Assembly (NCBI RefSeq): GCF_001905725.1
Contig: NZ_LIWB01000020.1
Span: 96,942 to 160,941, forward strand
From: Streptomyces sp. CB02400
GTDB taxonomy: Bacteria > Actinomycetota > Actinomycetes > Streptomycetales > Streptomycetaceae
Reading direction: 5' to 3'
Length of the DNA: 64,000 bases
Of the stretch, positions 26,951-35,218 are shown in pieces. The notes beneath the pieces were generated by a model. That model ran no database searches. It was not told the DNA's origin and worked only from the letters and a program-made list of their open reading frames with translations. The position numbers and the translations under genes were made by a program. Each line of letters begins with the position of its first letter. The first letter of the stretch is position 1.

Positions 26951-26979
26951 GGGGGCGGCCGGTCCTGCCTGCCGCCCCC
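26951..26979. terminator. Probable terminator after the YncE-like relic
   Basis: GGGGGCGGC (26951-26959) pairs perfectly with GCCGCCCCC (26971-26979) across an 11-base loop, 10 bases past the stop. It could serve both converging units. Confidence 0.6.
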
Positions 26980-26994
26980 GTTCTCGCTGCGCGG

Positions 26995-27026
26995 CCTTCG
27001 CGGGCGTCAGCCTTCGCGGGCGTCAG
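26995..27026. repeat. 16-bp exact tandem duplication over a stop codon
   Basis: ccttcgcgggcgtcag occurs twice in direct succession (26995-27010, 27011-27026). The second copy contains the stop codon of the convergent glycoside hydrolase gene. Confidence 0.9.
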
Positions 27027-29155
27027 CCGCCCGAGCAGACGGCGCCGTTGAGGCGGAAGACCGTCGGCTGCGGGTTGGGCCCGTCATTGGCGCCGACGAA
27101 GCCGAACGAGGCCGTCGACCCGCCGTCCGGGGCCAGCGCCCCGGCACCTTCGGGAGCGGTCACCCGTACATGCGTGCCCGTCTGGTGGAACGTGGCGTTC
27201 CAGCCGGAGGACACCGACTGGCGGTCGGTCGGCCAGTCCCAGTCCACGGTCCAGCCGGTGATCGGGGTGTCCGAGAGGTTCCGGACGGTGACCGTGGCCA
27301 CGAAGCCGTTGCCCCAGCTCGTGTCGCGGTGGTAGGTCACCGCGCAGGGGGCGTCCGGCGGAGTGCCGGTGGTGAAGGTCAGCGGAGTGGACGGGGCGGA
27401 GAGCCGGCCAGAGGCGTCGGCCGCCAGCACGTTGACCGTGTGGGTGCTGCCCGGGGGCAGGTTCCGCAGGGTCACGGACGTGCCGGTGGTCTCGCCCACC
27501 ACATGGGTGTGCGCGCCGTCGCGCTCCTGGACCAGGTAGCGGGTGGCGCCCGCCGCGCCCTCCCAGGACAGGCTCGCGGTGGTGTCGGTCACCGCCTCCA
27601 GCCGCGGTGTCCCCGGGGCCCCGGCGTCGGACGCCCCCGGCCCGGTGCCGGACTGCGGAGTGAGGGTGACGGTGAGCATCCCGTACGGCGGCACGGTGAC
27701 CCGGGAGGCGGACGCCGTACCGTCGGTGACGTCGGTGATGTCGCTGTCGCCGCGCGCGTAACGGCTGACCTCGGGTGCGGCGGCGGACGGGGTGAAGCCC
27801 TCGTAGTCGAGGTCCACGGTCCGCGCGGCGTCCGGGTCCTTGTTGATGAGCAGGACGCTCAGCCGTCCGTCGCGACGGTGCACGGCGTGGGCGGAGACGT
27901 CCTGCGCGGAGGACGCGGCGGCGACCAGGGTGTCGCCGGCGGTGCCCAGTTCGCTGGTCATCTTCATGCCGTAGTAGGGGTGGAACGGTGTGTTGGGCGC
28001 CGGCTCGCAGACGTCACCGGTGCAGGCGCCGCTGGAGAGCATCCCCATGTCGCCGTAGTCCGTCTCGCCGTCGACGGTGGTGATCCGGCCCGCGCCGTTG
28101 TGGGTGTTCCACCAGTCGACGGTGAAGACACCGTTCTCCAGGGCCGTCATGAACGCATCGGCGGCGAACAGGCCGTTGGGGCGGGCGGTGAGCATGGCGC
28201 CGCCGGTGTTGGTGTTGATCTCGGTGAGGGCGATGCCGATGCGCGGTGAGTCGGCGCCCGCGTACCGGTCGAGCTGGCTGCGGACCTCGCGCAGTTCGCC
28301 GGGCAGCCTGGTCAGCCTGGCCATGGCGTCCTCGGCGGTGGTGTCGGCGCCGCCCGCGTACCAGTGGACGCTCACGAAGTCGATGACGTCGGTGACTTCG
28401 GAGAGCACGGTGTGGTTCCAGTCGCCCGGATCGCCCTCGCCGACGACGCCGTCCGGCCAGTGGCCCGGGGTGGTGAGGACCGCGCCGATCTTGACGGTGG
28501 GGTCGACGGCCTTCATGGCCTCTGCGTAGGCGCGGACCTGACGGGCGTACTCCCGGGGGCTCTTGTCCTCGTGCTCGTCGTGCTCCCAGCCGTTGCCGTA
28601 GTGGCCGTTGCCGTAGATCTCGTTGCCGATCTCCCAGTACTTCGCGTCGTAGTCCTTGGTGACGTTGGCGTACCGGACCCAGCCGGCCGCCTCCTCGGGC
28701 GTGCCGGAGCCGTAGTTGGCGATCAGGATCGGCTGGGCGCCGGTGGCGCGGACGGTGCCCATGAAGGCGTCGAAGCCGGTGCCGGGGGCGACGTATCCGC
28801 CGGGCGCCGTGTGCGTCTCCCAGTGGTAGATGTCCGCGTACGAGCCGCCGGGGTAGCGCATCGCCCCGACGTCGGCCGCCTTCATCAGGTCGGCGACCTC
28901 GGGATCGTTCATGTGCGAGTCCCAGATGGCCGTGTTGACCCCGCGCGCGGTGTCGGACATGCGGCCCAGCGATGCCTGCGTGTTGACCTGGACGTCGACG
29001 TCCGCGGCGGGGGTCTCGGGCGCGGCGGCCGACGCGACACCGGTGGCGTTCAGCGGGGACAGCAGGGCGAGCGCGGCGGTCAGGGCGGCGGCGGTGCGTA
29101 CGAGGTGACGGGTGCCGGTACCGGCCGGCCGGCCGGATCTCTGCGGTAAGGACAT
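27023..29155 (-). CDS. Secreted glycoside hydrolase with Fn3 and CBM2 domains
   Basis: 710 residues from ATG 29155, with a GGGAGGA site. A Sec signal peptide ends near residue 45 (VASAAA). A TIM-barrel-like catalytic region (about 50-480) has RYPGGSYADIYHWE, the acid/base candidate in KYWEIGNEIYG and the nucleophile candidate in ALTEINTN, the pattern of clan GH-A enzymes. A small beta domain, an Fn3 domain (about 530-610) and a family-2 cellulose-binding domain (about 615-710, with SSGWNATF) follow. It probably attacks a plant cell-wall glycan. I cannot fix the GH family (arabinofuranosidase-, GH39- or GH44-like). A perfect CebR box lies 174 bp upstream. Confidence 0.82.
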   Translation of the reverse strand: MSLPQRSGRPAGTGTRHLVRTAAALTAALALLSPLNATGVASAAAPETPAADVDVQVNTQASLGRMSDTARGVNTAIWDSHMNDPEVADLMKAADVGAMRYPGGSYADIYHWETHTAPGGYVAPGTGFDAFMGTVRATGAQPILIANYGSGTPEEAAGWVRYANVTKDYDAKYWEIGNEIYGNGHYGNGWEHDEHEDKSPREYARQVRAYAEAMKAVDPTVKIGAVLTTPGHWPDGVVGEGDPGDWNHTVLSEVTDVIDFVSVHWYAGGADTTAEDAMARLTRLPGELREVRSQLDRYAGADSPRIGIALTEINTNTGGAMLTARPNGLFAADAFMTALENGVFTVDWWNTHNGAGRITTVDGETDYGDMGMLSSGACTGDVCEPAPNTPFHPYYGMKMTSELGTAGDTLVAAASSAQDVSAHAVHRRDGRLSVLLINKDPDAARTVDLDYEGFTPSAAAPEVSRYARGDSDITDVTDGTASASRVTVPPYGMLTVTLTPQSGTGPGASDAGAPGTPRLEAVTDTTASLSWEGAAGATRYLVQERDGAHTHVVGETTGTSVTLRNLPPGSTHTVNVLAADASGRLSAPSTPLTFTTGTPPDAPCAVTYHRDTSWGNGFVATVTVRNLSDTPITGWTVDWDWPTDRQSVSSGWNATFHQTGTHVRVTAPEGAGALAPDGGSTASFGFVGANDGPNPQPTVFRLNGAVCSGG

Positions 29156-29328
29156 GGGGGATCCTCCCTCGGGGTCCGGCGGCACGGGCGGGCGGCGGGT
29201 GCCGGACCCGTGCGGCCGGACAGGCGGAGTGCCGGTGCGGCAGCAGGACGTTCCGCGCCGGTGGCACAGGAAACGGTGCGTGGATGCGGTGCGGTCGCGC
29301 ACGGGCGGCGCGCGGCGGATCACGCTGG

Positions 29329-29342
29329 TGGGAGCGCTCCCA
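29329..29342. promoter_or_regulatory. CebR operator (cellobiose-responsive)
   Basis: TGGGAGCGCTCCCA is a perfect 14-bp palindrome identical to the binding site known for CebR, the LacI-family repressor of cellulase genes in Streptomyces, released by cello-oligosaccharides. It lies 174 bp upstream of the secreted hydrolase start. Confidence 0.92.
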
Positions 29343-29493
29343 TGATGGGAGTGGTGTGACCTTCTGTCAACAGGCGGGCTCCGGGGGCATCGGTGTGACC
29401 GTCCGTCCGGAGGAGAGCCTTGGGAGCGCAGGCCGGCGCGAGACGGCGGGCGCCCACCACGACCGGACGTGTCAGGTGTCCTGACGGACGTGC

Positions 29494-30183
29494 TCAGACG
29501 TCCTGACGGACCTGAAGGGCCTTGGCCGGGCCTTCGACGGGGTCGACGACCGTGGCGGCGACGCGGAACCGGCTGTCGAGCGCGGACCAGATCTCGTCCA
29601 GCAGGTCCTCGGCGGTCTTCGCCTCGACGGCCGTCTCGGCATAGGGCGCGGCGACGGAGACCCGCTCGCCGTCGGACACGTACGTCGTGAGCAGAACGGC
29701 CTCACCGGGCTCCAGGTCCCGCACCGCGAGGGTCATCACGTTCGTCGACGGACGCGAGGCACGGCTGGGGCGCGCGGCGCCGAGCACGGCGGCGCGGCCA
29801 CCGTCGAGGCTGATCAGCGCGGTGATGCGGGAGGTGCGGATCGGCGGGTCCGGCTCGTACTCCAGTCCGCCGAGCGCCACGGTGGGCGCGGCCCCGCCGC
29901 GCAGCCGCTCGGCCACCTGGGACACCTGCTCGCCGTTGCCGAGGACGAGCCAGTCCCGTGTGGTCGTCACGGCGGCGTAGTGCCGCAGCGGGTCGTGCTC
30001 GCCGGGAGCCGGCGGGCCGACCACCAGGTCGCCGTCGACCAGACGCAGCGCACGGTCCCGGGACGCCGCACTGCGCCCCGTGAGGAAGTAGCCGCCCAGA
30101 ACGGCTCCGGAGTGCGTGCGGGCGTACAGGACGCCCCGTCCGGGGTAGGGGTCGGCGGCCAGCAGTTCGTGCAGTGTGAGCAT
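29494..30183 (-). CDS. purO: PurO-type IMP cyclohydrolase family protein
   Basis: 229 residues. The opening LLAADPYPGRGVLYARTHSG, the central EHDPLRHYAAV and DWLVLGNGEQVSQVAERL, and the late LLTTYVSDGERV segments match the IMP cyclohydrolase fold first described in archaea. That enzyme closes FAICAR to IMP in purine synthesis. Streptomyces also have PurH for this step, so the role here may be redundant or different. No signal, no neighbouring purine genes. It has its own short upstream region with GAGGAGG 25 bp before the ATG. Confidence 0.72.
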   Translation of the reverse strand: MLTLHELLAADPYPGRGVLYARTHSGAVLGGYFLTGRSAASRDRALRLVDGDLVVGPPAPGEHDPLRHYAAVTTTRDWLVLGNGEQVSQVAERLRGGAAPTVALGGLEYEPDPPIRTSRITALISLDGGRAAVLGAARPSRASRPSTNVMTLAVRDLEPGEAVLLTTYVSDGERVSVAAPYAETAVEAKTAEDLLDEIWSALDSRFRVAATVVDPVEGPAKALQVRQDV

Positions 30184-30265
30184 CCGGTCGGCTTTCTGAT
30201 CGGTCGGTCCGAGGAGGTACCTGAAGATACCGTTCAGCCGTCCCCGCGCTGCGACTTGATGCCGT

Positions 30266-30604
30266 TCAGTCCTCGGTGACGTCGATGGGGTGATCGCCGC
30301 ATCCCTCGAAGACGCTCGGGGCCCCGTGGGTGATCACGAGCACGTAGGAGGTGGGGACGAGGGGACAGTCCTGTTCTTTCCACTGCACGGCGAAGACGGT
30401 CCAGACGGCGAGCAGGATCACGACGACGACGGACGGCACGCTCCGTGTCGTGTGCCGGCTGCCGTCACCGCCCTCCGCGTGGCGGCGGACGGGCCCCCCG
30501 GGGCGGGCCGGACCGCCGGGGCCGCCTGCCGGCGGTTCGCTTCGGGCCTTCGAACGTTCCCAGGGGCGTCCGCCCTCGGGCTCCCCCATGTCGTCCATTC
30601 TCAT
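30266..30604 (-). CDS. Small single-pass membrane protein of unknown function
   Basis: 112 residues from ATG 30604, with GGAGAG ten bases upstream. The first 60 residues are Pro/Gly/Arg-rich and cytosolic. One helix follows (SVPSVVVVILLAVWTVFAVQW), then a 35-residue outer tail with two Cys (QDCPLVP and EGCGDHP) able to form a disulfide. No family is recognised. Codon use is normal. A longer start at 30697 runs through non-coding-like sequence and is not preferred. Confidence 0.6.
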   Translation of the reverse strand: MRMDDMGEPEGGRPWERSKARSEPPAGGPGGPARPGGPVRRHAEGGDGSRHTTRSVPSVVVVILLAVWTVFAVQWKEQDCPLVPTSYVLVITHGAPSVFEGCGDHPIDVTED

Positions 30605-30830
30605 CGCGTCGGTTCTCTCCTTCGCCCGGCACAGGGGTGTGCGCCATCCGCCCCCGGACACCAGGTGCCCTCCGGCGCCGGGCAGGCACGAGCTCACCCG
30701 GGTGTCGCCGCTTCACTGTGCCAAGCACGGACAACCCAGTCCTCGGCGGGGAGCGCAGCCATCCTTGTCATGGAGCGCAGCCCGGACCTCGCCGGCGTGA
30801 CACCACCGGCGGTCGAGGATGGCCGGAAAC

Positions 30831-32738
30831 CTACTCGTCACACGGACCCGGTGCTCGTACGAACGTGCGACGACGTCCCGTGGTCCCGTCGAGCACCGGG
30901 TGTCCGGGGGCGGACTCGGTGCTCTCGGTGCTCTCGGTGCTCTCGGTGCTCTCGCCGAGGAAGCCGCCCGACTGGTGCCGCCACAGCTTGGCGTAGGCGC
31001 CGTTCGTCGCGAGCAACTCCTTGTGGGTGCCCTGTTCGACGACGCTTCCGCGGTCGAGGACGACGAGACGGTCCATGCCGGCGACGGTGCTCAGGCGGTG
31101 GGCGACCACGAGGGCCGTACGTCCGTCCATCAGCCGCCACAGGGCGTCCTGGACGAGGAGTTCGCTCTCCGAGTCCAGCGCACTGGTCGCCTCGTCGAGC
31201 AGCAGGATCGGGGCGTCGCGGAGGACGGCCCTGGCGAGGGCGACGCGCTGGCGCTGGCCGCCCGAGAGTTTCACTCCCCTCTCCCCCACCAGGGTGGCGA
31301 AGCCGTCGGGGAGTTGGTCGGCGAACTCCGTGACGTGTGCGGCCGCGGCCGCCGCGTGGATCTCCTCGTCGGTGGCGCCGGGCCGGGCGAAGGCGATGTT
31401 GTCCCGCAGGCTGCGGTGGAACATCGCGGGTTCCTGCGGAACGTACGCGATCAGTGAACGCAGGTCGGCCTGGCGCAGCCGGCTGATGTCCTGACCGCCG
31501 ATCAGGACGCGTCCGCCGTCGATGTCCGACATCCGCAGCAGGAGCCGGGTGAGCGTGGTCTTGCCGCCGCCGGACCTGCCGACCAGGCCGATCCGCGTGC
31601 CTGCGGGCACATCCAGGTCGAGGCCCCGGAAGATCGGCTTCGCGCCGGCGTGGGCGAACGTCACCGCCTCGAAGCGGACGCCGGTGTCCCGCGGTGCGAG
31701 CGGTTCGGGTTCCGCCGGATCGAGCACGGTGGGCGGGTCCAGCAGCAGCTCCGTGAACTGTGCGGCCTCGGTCATCGAGCTTTCCAGCCGCCGGTAGATC
31801 TGGTTGAACTCGAACATGATCTGGGTCGCGTTGGAGTAGTAGGTGAAAGCGACGACGATCTCCTCCACTCCCTGTCCCGGGCCGCCGAAGGCGACGGCGA
31901 CCAACAGGCCCAGCACGTTGGTCAGCACGGACATGGGGGCGACCAGGACGTCGACGCGCAGATTGCCGTAGTCCCACGACTTCAACGTCAGGCGCCGGGA
32001 GTCCGCGACACGACTGCGGTGTTCCTGGGCCTCCCGGCGCTCGGCCGCGAACGCCCGGATGGTCTCCATGTTCATGAGGCTGTCGGCGACATGGCCGGAG
32101 ACCCGGGCGATCGCCGCCTCACGGTCGTTGACGAGCCTCTGCCGGCGCCGGATCAGAGGTGTCGCGGCCACCACGGTCAGCGCGATCATCACCAGGAGGC
32201 CGGCGACGAGCATCGGTTCGTAGCTCCACAGCACCACGGCACCGAACACCAGGGGGACGAGACTGCCCACGATCCGGTACGTCACCGTGTCGACGAAGTC
32301 CTCGAAGCGCTTGCCGAAGCTCAACACCCTTTTGGTCAGGGAGCCGGCGAAGTTGTCGTGGAAGAACGCCGCGTCCTGGGCGAGGAGTTCGTCCATGCCG
32401 CTCACGTACAGGTGCTCCATGCCGAGGGCGTCCACGCGGTTCAGGCAGTGCTGCCCGATCCGCCACACGGCCTCGGCGAGCAGCAGCACCGCGCCGAAGC
32501 CCAGCACGTACGGCAGTGCCGAGGCGAGGGTGAGACCACCGTCGTCGGCGGCCTGCCCCGCCAGTTTGGCGATCAGCAGGGGGGCGATGTAGCGGATGCC
32601 GATGTTGCCCACGGCCGGCAGCAGCAGCGCGGGCAGGGCCAGCAGCCGTAGTCGCAGCAGTTCCCGGCCGTAGCGACGCAGCGCCAGAACGACCGCGCTC
32701 CTGCCCGGCGTCGGCCCTCGCGTATCTGTTGTCCCCAT
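30831..32738 (-). CDS. ABC exporter with fused membrane and ATPase domains
   Basis: 635 residues from ATG 32738. Six membrane helices (about 40-330) precede a complete ATPase: Walker A VGRSGGGKTTL, Q-loop AYVPQEPAMF, signature KLSGGQRQRVALARAVL, Walker B ILLLDEATSALD and switch His in VAHRLSTV. Such half-size exporters work as dimers and move lipids, peptides or drugs outward. The substrate is unknown. Before the basic tail, four Ser-Thr-Glu units are coded by a 9-bp DNA repeat near 30920-30955. No partner gene adjoins it. Confidence 0.9.
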   Translation of the reverse strand: MGTTDTRGPTPGRSAVVLALRRYGRELLRLRLLALPALLLPAVGNIGIRYIAPLLIAKLAGQAADDGGLTLASALPYVLGFGAVLLLAEAVWRIGQHCLNRVDALGMEHLYVSGMDELLAQDAAFFHDNFAGSLTKRVLSFGKRFEDFVDTVTYRIVGSLVPLVFGAVVLWSYEPMLVAGLLVMIALTVVAATPLIRRRQRLVNDREAAIARVSGHVADSLMNMETIRAFAAERREAQEHRSRVADSRRLTLKSWDYGNLRVDVLVAPMSVLTNVLGLLVAVAFGGPGQGVEEIVVAFTYYSNATQIMFEFNQIYRRLESSMTEAAQFTELLLDPPTVLDPAEPEPLAPRDTGVRFEAVTFAHAGAKPIFRGLDLDVPAGTRIGLVGRSGGGKTTLTRLLLRMSDIDGGRVLIGGQDISRLRQADLRSLIAYVPQEPAMFHRSLRDNIAFARPGATDEEIHAAAAAAHVTEFADQLPDGFATLVGERGVKLSGGQRQRVALARAVLRDAPILLLDEATSALDSESELLVQDALWRLMDGRTALVVAHRLSTVAGMDRLVVLDRGSVVEQGTHKELLATNGAYAKLWRHQSGGFLGESTESTESTESTESAPGHPVLDGTTGRRRTFVRAPGPCDE

Positions 32739-33033
32739 CACACTCCCGGAGGCTCGGAAGTCGGCAGTCTCCCGTCGGGGGAGGTTCCCGGTCCAGGCAT
32801 TTACCGCGGACTGGCGAGAACCGGACACCGATGTGTTCAACGCACACAGCGGACGTATCAGCTGGTGAACTTCCGGTGATCGGTGCGGCCGTTTCGGCAC
32901 GGGAGTCAGCACGGTGCTGCGCGCATACACAGTCCCCGAACTATGGCGTCCCGCCACATGTGCGCCTGACCTGCGTATTTCTACGGGGTGCCGGCACGTA
33001 CCCGCCCCCACCGCACACGAGGAAGTGGCGCAC

Positions 33034-33165
33034 ATGGCCTCCCCAGCAACCGCTCCCCCGCCTCCCGGCAACCTCAAGCGCATCGTCGCCGCGTCCCTCA
33101 TCGGCACCGCCATCGAGTGGTACGACAACTCATTCGATCGGGCTAGGACCCGCGGTTTTCCATGA
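33034..33165 (+). pseudogene. N-terminal stub of an MHS-type MFS transporter
   Basis: Starts well (GAGGAAG site, ATG 33034) and reads GNLKRIVAASLIGTAIEWYD, the conserved first helix of metabolite:proton symporters. It then loses homology at about 33128 and stops 12 codons on. The remaining roughly 400 residues are absent. Clear truncation. Confidence 0.75.
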
Positions 33166-33179
33166 GTCCGGCCTTCGAG

Positions 33180-33218
33180 GTCAGCACGGAACCAGCACGG
33201 GGTTCGTGGCGTGCTGAC
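33180..33218. repeat. Two-tier inverted repeat just past the MFS stub
   Basis: GTCAGCACG (33180-33188) pairs with CGTGCTGAC (33210-33218). Inside it GAACC (33189-33193) pairs with GGTTC (33201-33205). The AGCACG word recurs around it (32906, 33195, 33243). It is the sort of structure found at mobile-element ends or recombination sites. No transposase is present. Confidence 0.6.
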
Positions 33219-33450
33219 CCGGTGCTGTCCGACCTGCGTCACAGCACGCTCGATCACCCCCGACGGCATCCGCACATGGTTGCTCAGTGTCACCGGCAGC
33301 CCGAGCCGACAGGGACAGGTCAACTGCTCGGTAAGAGGGCCTGTCACAAGGTCACCTGACCCGGCCGCGTTCACGCTGATCTGGTTCAGGCCGATGCCTC
33401 ACAGTGACTACAGGGCGGTGGTCCCGGGCGGCGGCCGGGGCACCGTGCGG
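33219..33450. other. Gene-free stretch downstream of the MFS stub
   Basis: No frame here shows conserved motifs or a proper start. The minus-strand frame through it is an upstream extension of the ABC exporter frame without a ribosome site. It is likely debris left by the event that cut the MFS gene. Confidence 0.5.
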
Positions 33451-33479
33451 CCGGGCACGGCGGCGTCCGCCGTGCCCGG
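33451..33479 (-). terminator. Terminator of the chitinase gene
   Basis: A perfect 13-bp GC stem (33451-33463 with 33467-33479) closes a 3-base loop, 11 bases past the chitinase stop. Confidence 0.85.
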
Positions 33480-33490
33480 GCGCGGACGGG

Positions 33491-35107
33491 TCAGCCGGTG
33501 AAACCGGCCGTGATGGAGGTGAACTCCCAGTTGGGGCGGTCGCGGTTGACCGACCAGAAGGCGAGCCGTCCGATGTGGTGGGAGTTGGCCCAGTCGCGGA
33601 TCTGGGTCCAGATCCGCGGGGTGGTGATCTCACCGGTGTCGCTGCTGTTGTTCATGCCGGAGATGCCGATGTGGGCGTATGCCTGCGCCTCGGTCCAGCC
33701 GAAGACGGACATGAGCTTGCCCTTCAGGCCCTCGGTCGCGTTCACCGTGCTGCCGTACATGTCGGCCTGGCCACCGAAGTTGAACGGCATGATGGTGAAG
33801 TTGTCGATGTCCGCCCCGAGGGCGTGGGAGCGCTCGATGAGGCGGTTGCCCCAGGAGTTGGGGCCGGTGTTGAGGGTCGGGAAGGTGAGGATCGTCCGCA
33901 GGCCCGGGTTGTTCTGCTTGACGATCTTCAGGGCGCCGAGGATGCGGTCCTGGACCGCCGCGTTCTCGAACTCGTCGGTGTTCTCGATGTCGACGTCGAT
34001 CGCCTTGAGGTCGTAGGCGTCGATCACCTTCTGGTAGGCGCCGGCGAGAGCTTCGGGAGTGGCGCAGTTGGGGCCGAGCTTGTTGCCGCTCCAGCCTCCG
34101 ATGGAGGGGACGATGTCGCCGCCGGCCGCGCGGATCGCTTCGATGGTCGACTCGTCCACGCCTCCGGTGAGGGGGCGCTGGCTGTCCCAGGCGGGGTTGC
34201 ATCCGTTCTGCGCGAGGATGAAGGCCATCGTGTACCACTTGATGCCGGTGGCGTTCATGACCTCGGTCGCACTCGGCGGATTGCCCCAGCCGAGATAGAG
34301 GTAGGGCGCGGCCTGGATGAAGCGGGTGTCGTCGCCGCCCTTCTCGTCAGTGGTCGCGGTGACGGCCTGGGAGTCCGGGGACACGTTTCCCGCCCGGTCC
34401 TTCGCCCGGACGGTGAAGCGGTAGTCGGTGCTGGGCGTCAGGCCGGAGACCGTCGCGGTGGTTCCCGTCACCGATGTCGCCAGGACACCGTCGCGGTAGA
34501 CGTCGTAGCCGGTGACGCCGACGTTGTCGGTGGAGGCGTTCCAGGCGAGCGAGACGCTGGTCGCGGAGGTGCCGGTGACCCGGGGGGAGCCCGGCGCGGT
34601 GGGGGCCTCGGCGTCGTCGCCGCCACCGGGACCGTCCAGGCTGATGTCGTCGGCGTGGTAGGTGCCCTGGCCGTACCAGCCGTGCAGGTAGACCTCGGCG
34701 GTGCGCTGGGAGGCGCCGGTGGTGAAGGAGACGGTCAGCTGTTTCCAGTCGGAGGCGGAGGCGGTCCACGTGGACGCGTCGCCGTCGACGCCGAGGTACA
34801 CGTAGTTCCCGCGCACCCAGGCGGACAGGGTGTACTCGGTGTCGGGCTGGACGGAGACCGTCTGTGCGCACCGTGCGTTGTCGGCGGTGCTCGCGGCGCC
34901 CGCGAGCGCCTTGGTGCCGCCGTGCACGGGGCTGCTCACCACGGATCCCGTACCGTCCGAGCAGGACCAGTCCGACAGGGTGCCGGACTCGAACCCGGGG
35001 TCGGACAGCAGGTTGGCGGCTTGTGCGGCGGAGGGCGTGGTCAGTGCGCCGGCGCTGCCGATCAGGGCGGCGGTGGCGCAGGCGAGGATGCGGTGTCGGG
35101 TTCTCAC
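33491..35107 (-). CDS. Secreted GH18 chitinase with N-terminal CBM and Fn3 domain
   Basis: 538 residues from GTG 35107. A signal peptide ends near residue 30 (SAAQAA). A carbohydrate-binding beta sandwich (about 32-160; NLLSDPGFESGTLSDW), an Fn3 domain (about 170-255) and a GH18 barrel (about 262-538) follow. The catalytic strand reads LKAIDVDIEN: the last Asp and the acid Glu of DxxDxDxE are kept while the outermost Asp is Lys, as in a Streptomyces ChiD-like subgroup. SIGGWSG and the final FWSVNRDRPN are also typical. It cleaves chitin outside the cell. It follows the LPMO gene on the same strand, 111 bp away. Confidence 0.93.
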   Translation of the reverse strand: MRTRHRILACATAALIGSAGALTTPSAAQAANLLSDPGFESGTLSDWSCSDGTGSVVSSPVHGGTKALAGAASTADNARCAQTVSVQPDTEYTLSAWVRGNYVYLGVDGDASTWTASASDWKQLTVSFTTGASQRTAEVYLHGWYGQGTYHADDISLDGPGGGDDAEAPTAPGSPRVTGTSATSVSLAWNASTDNVGVTGYDVYRDGVLATSVTGTTATVSGLTPSTDYRFTVRAKDRAGNVSPDSQAVTATTDEKGGDDTRFIQAAPYLYLGWGNPPSATEVMNATGIKWYTMAFILAQNGCNPAWDSQRPLTGGVDESTIEAIRAAGGDIVPSIGGWSGNKLGPNCATPEALAGAYQKVIDAYDLKAIDVDIENTDEFENAAVQDRILGALKIVKQNNPGLRTILTFPTLNTGPNSWGNRLIERSHALGADIDNFTIMPFNFGGQADMYGSTVNATEGLKGKLMSVFGWTEAQAYAHIGISGMNNSSDTGEITTPRIWTQIRDWANSHHIGRLAFWSVNRDRPNWEFTSITAGFTG

Positions 35108-35159
35108 GCTGTCTCCCGATGGGGTGGAGGAGAGCCGATGCGGTGGGGGTGTGCGGGGA

Positions 35160-35191
35160 CCGGCGTACGCTCCTTCCGGGGCGTACGCCGG
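35160..35191 (-). terminator. Stem-loop between LPMO and chitinase genes
   Basis: An 11-bp perfect stem (35160-35170 with 35181-35191) closes a 10-base loop, 28 bases past the LPMO stop. It may end or reduce LPMO transcription before the chitinase gene. Confidence 0.75.
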
Positions 35192-35218
35192 CCGGTTGCG
35201 ATCGGGTGGTGCGGCGGT

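Noticed and set aside
30918..30958. Short tandem repeat as a CRISPR fragment
   Set aside because: Unit is 9 bp with no spacers, lies in frame in a coding region, and no cas genes are near.
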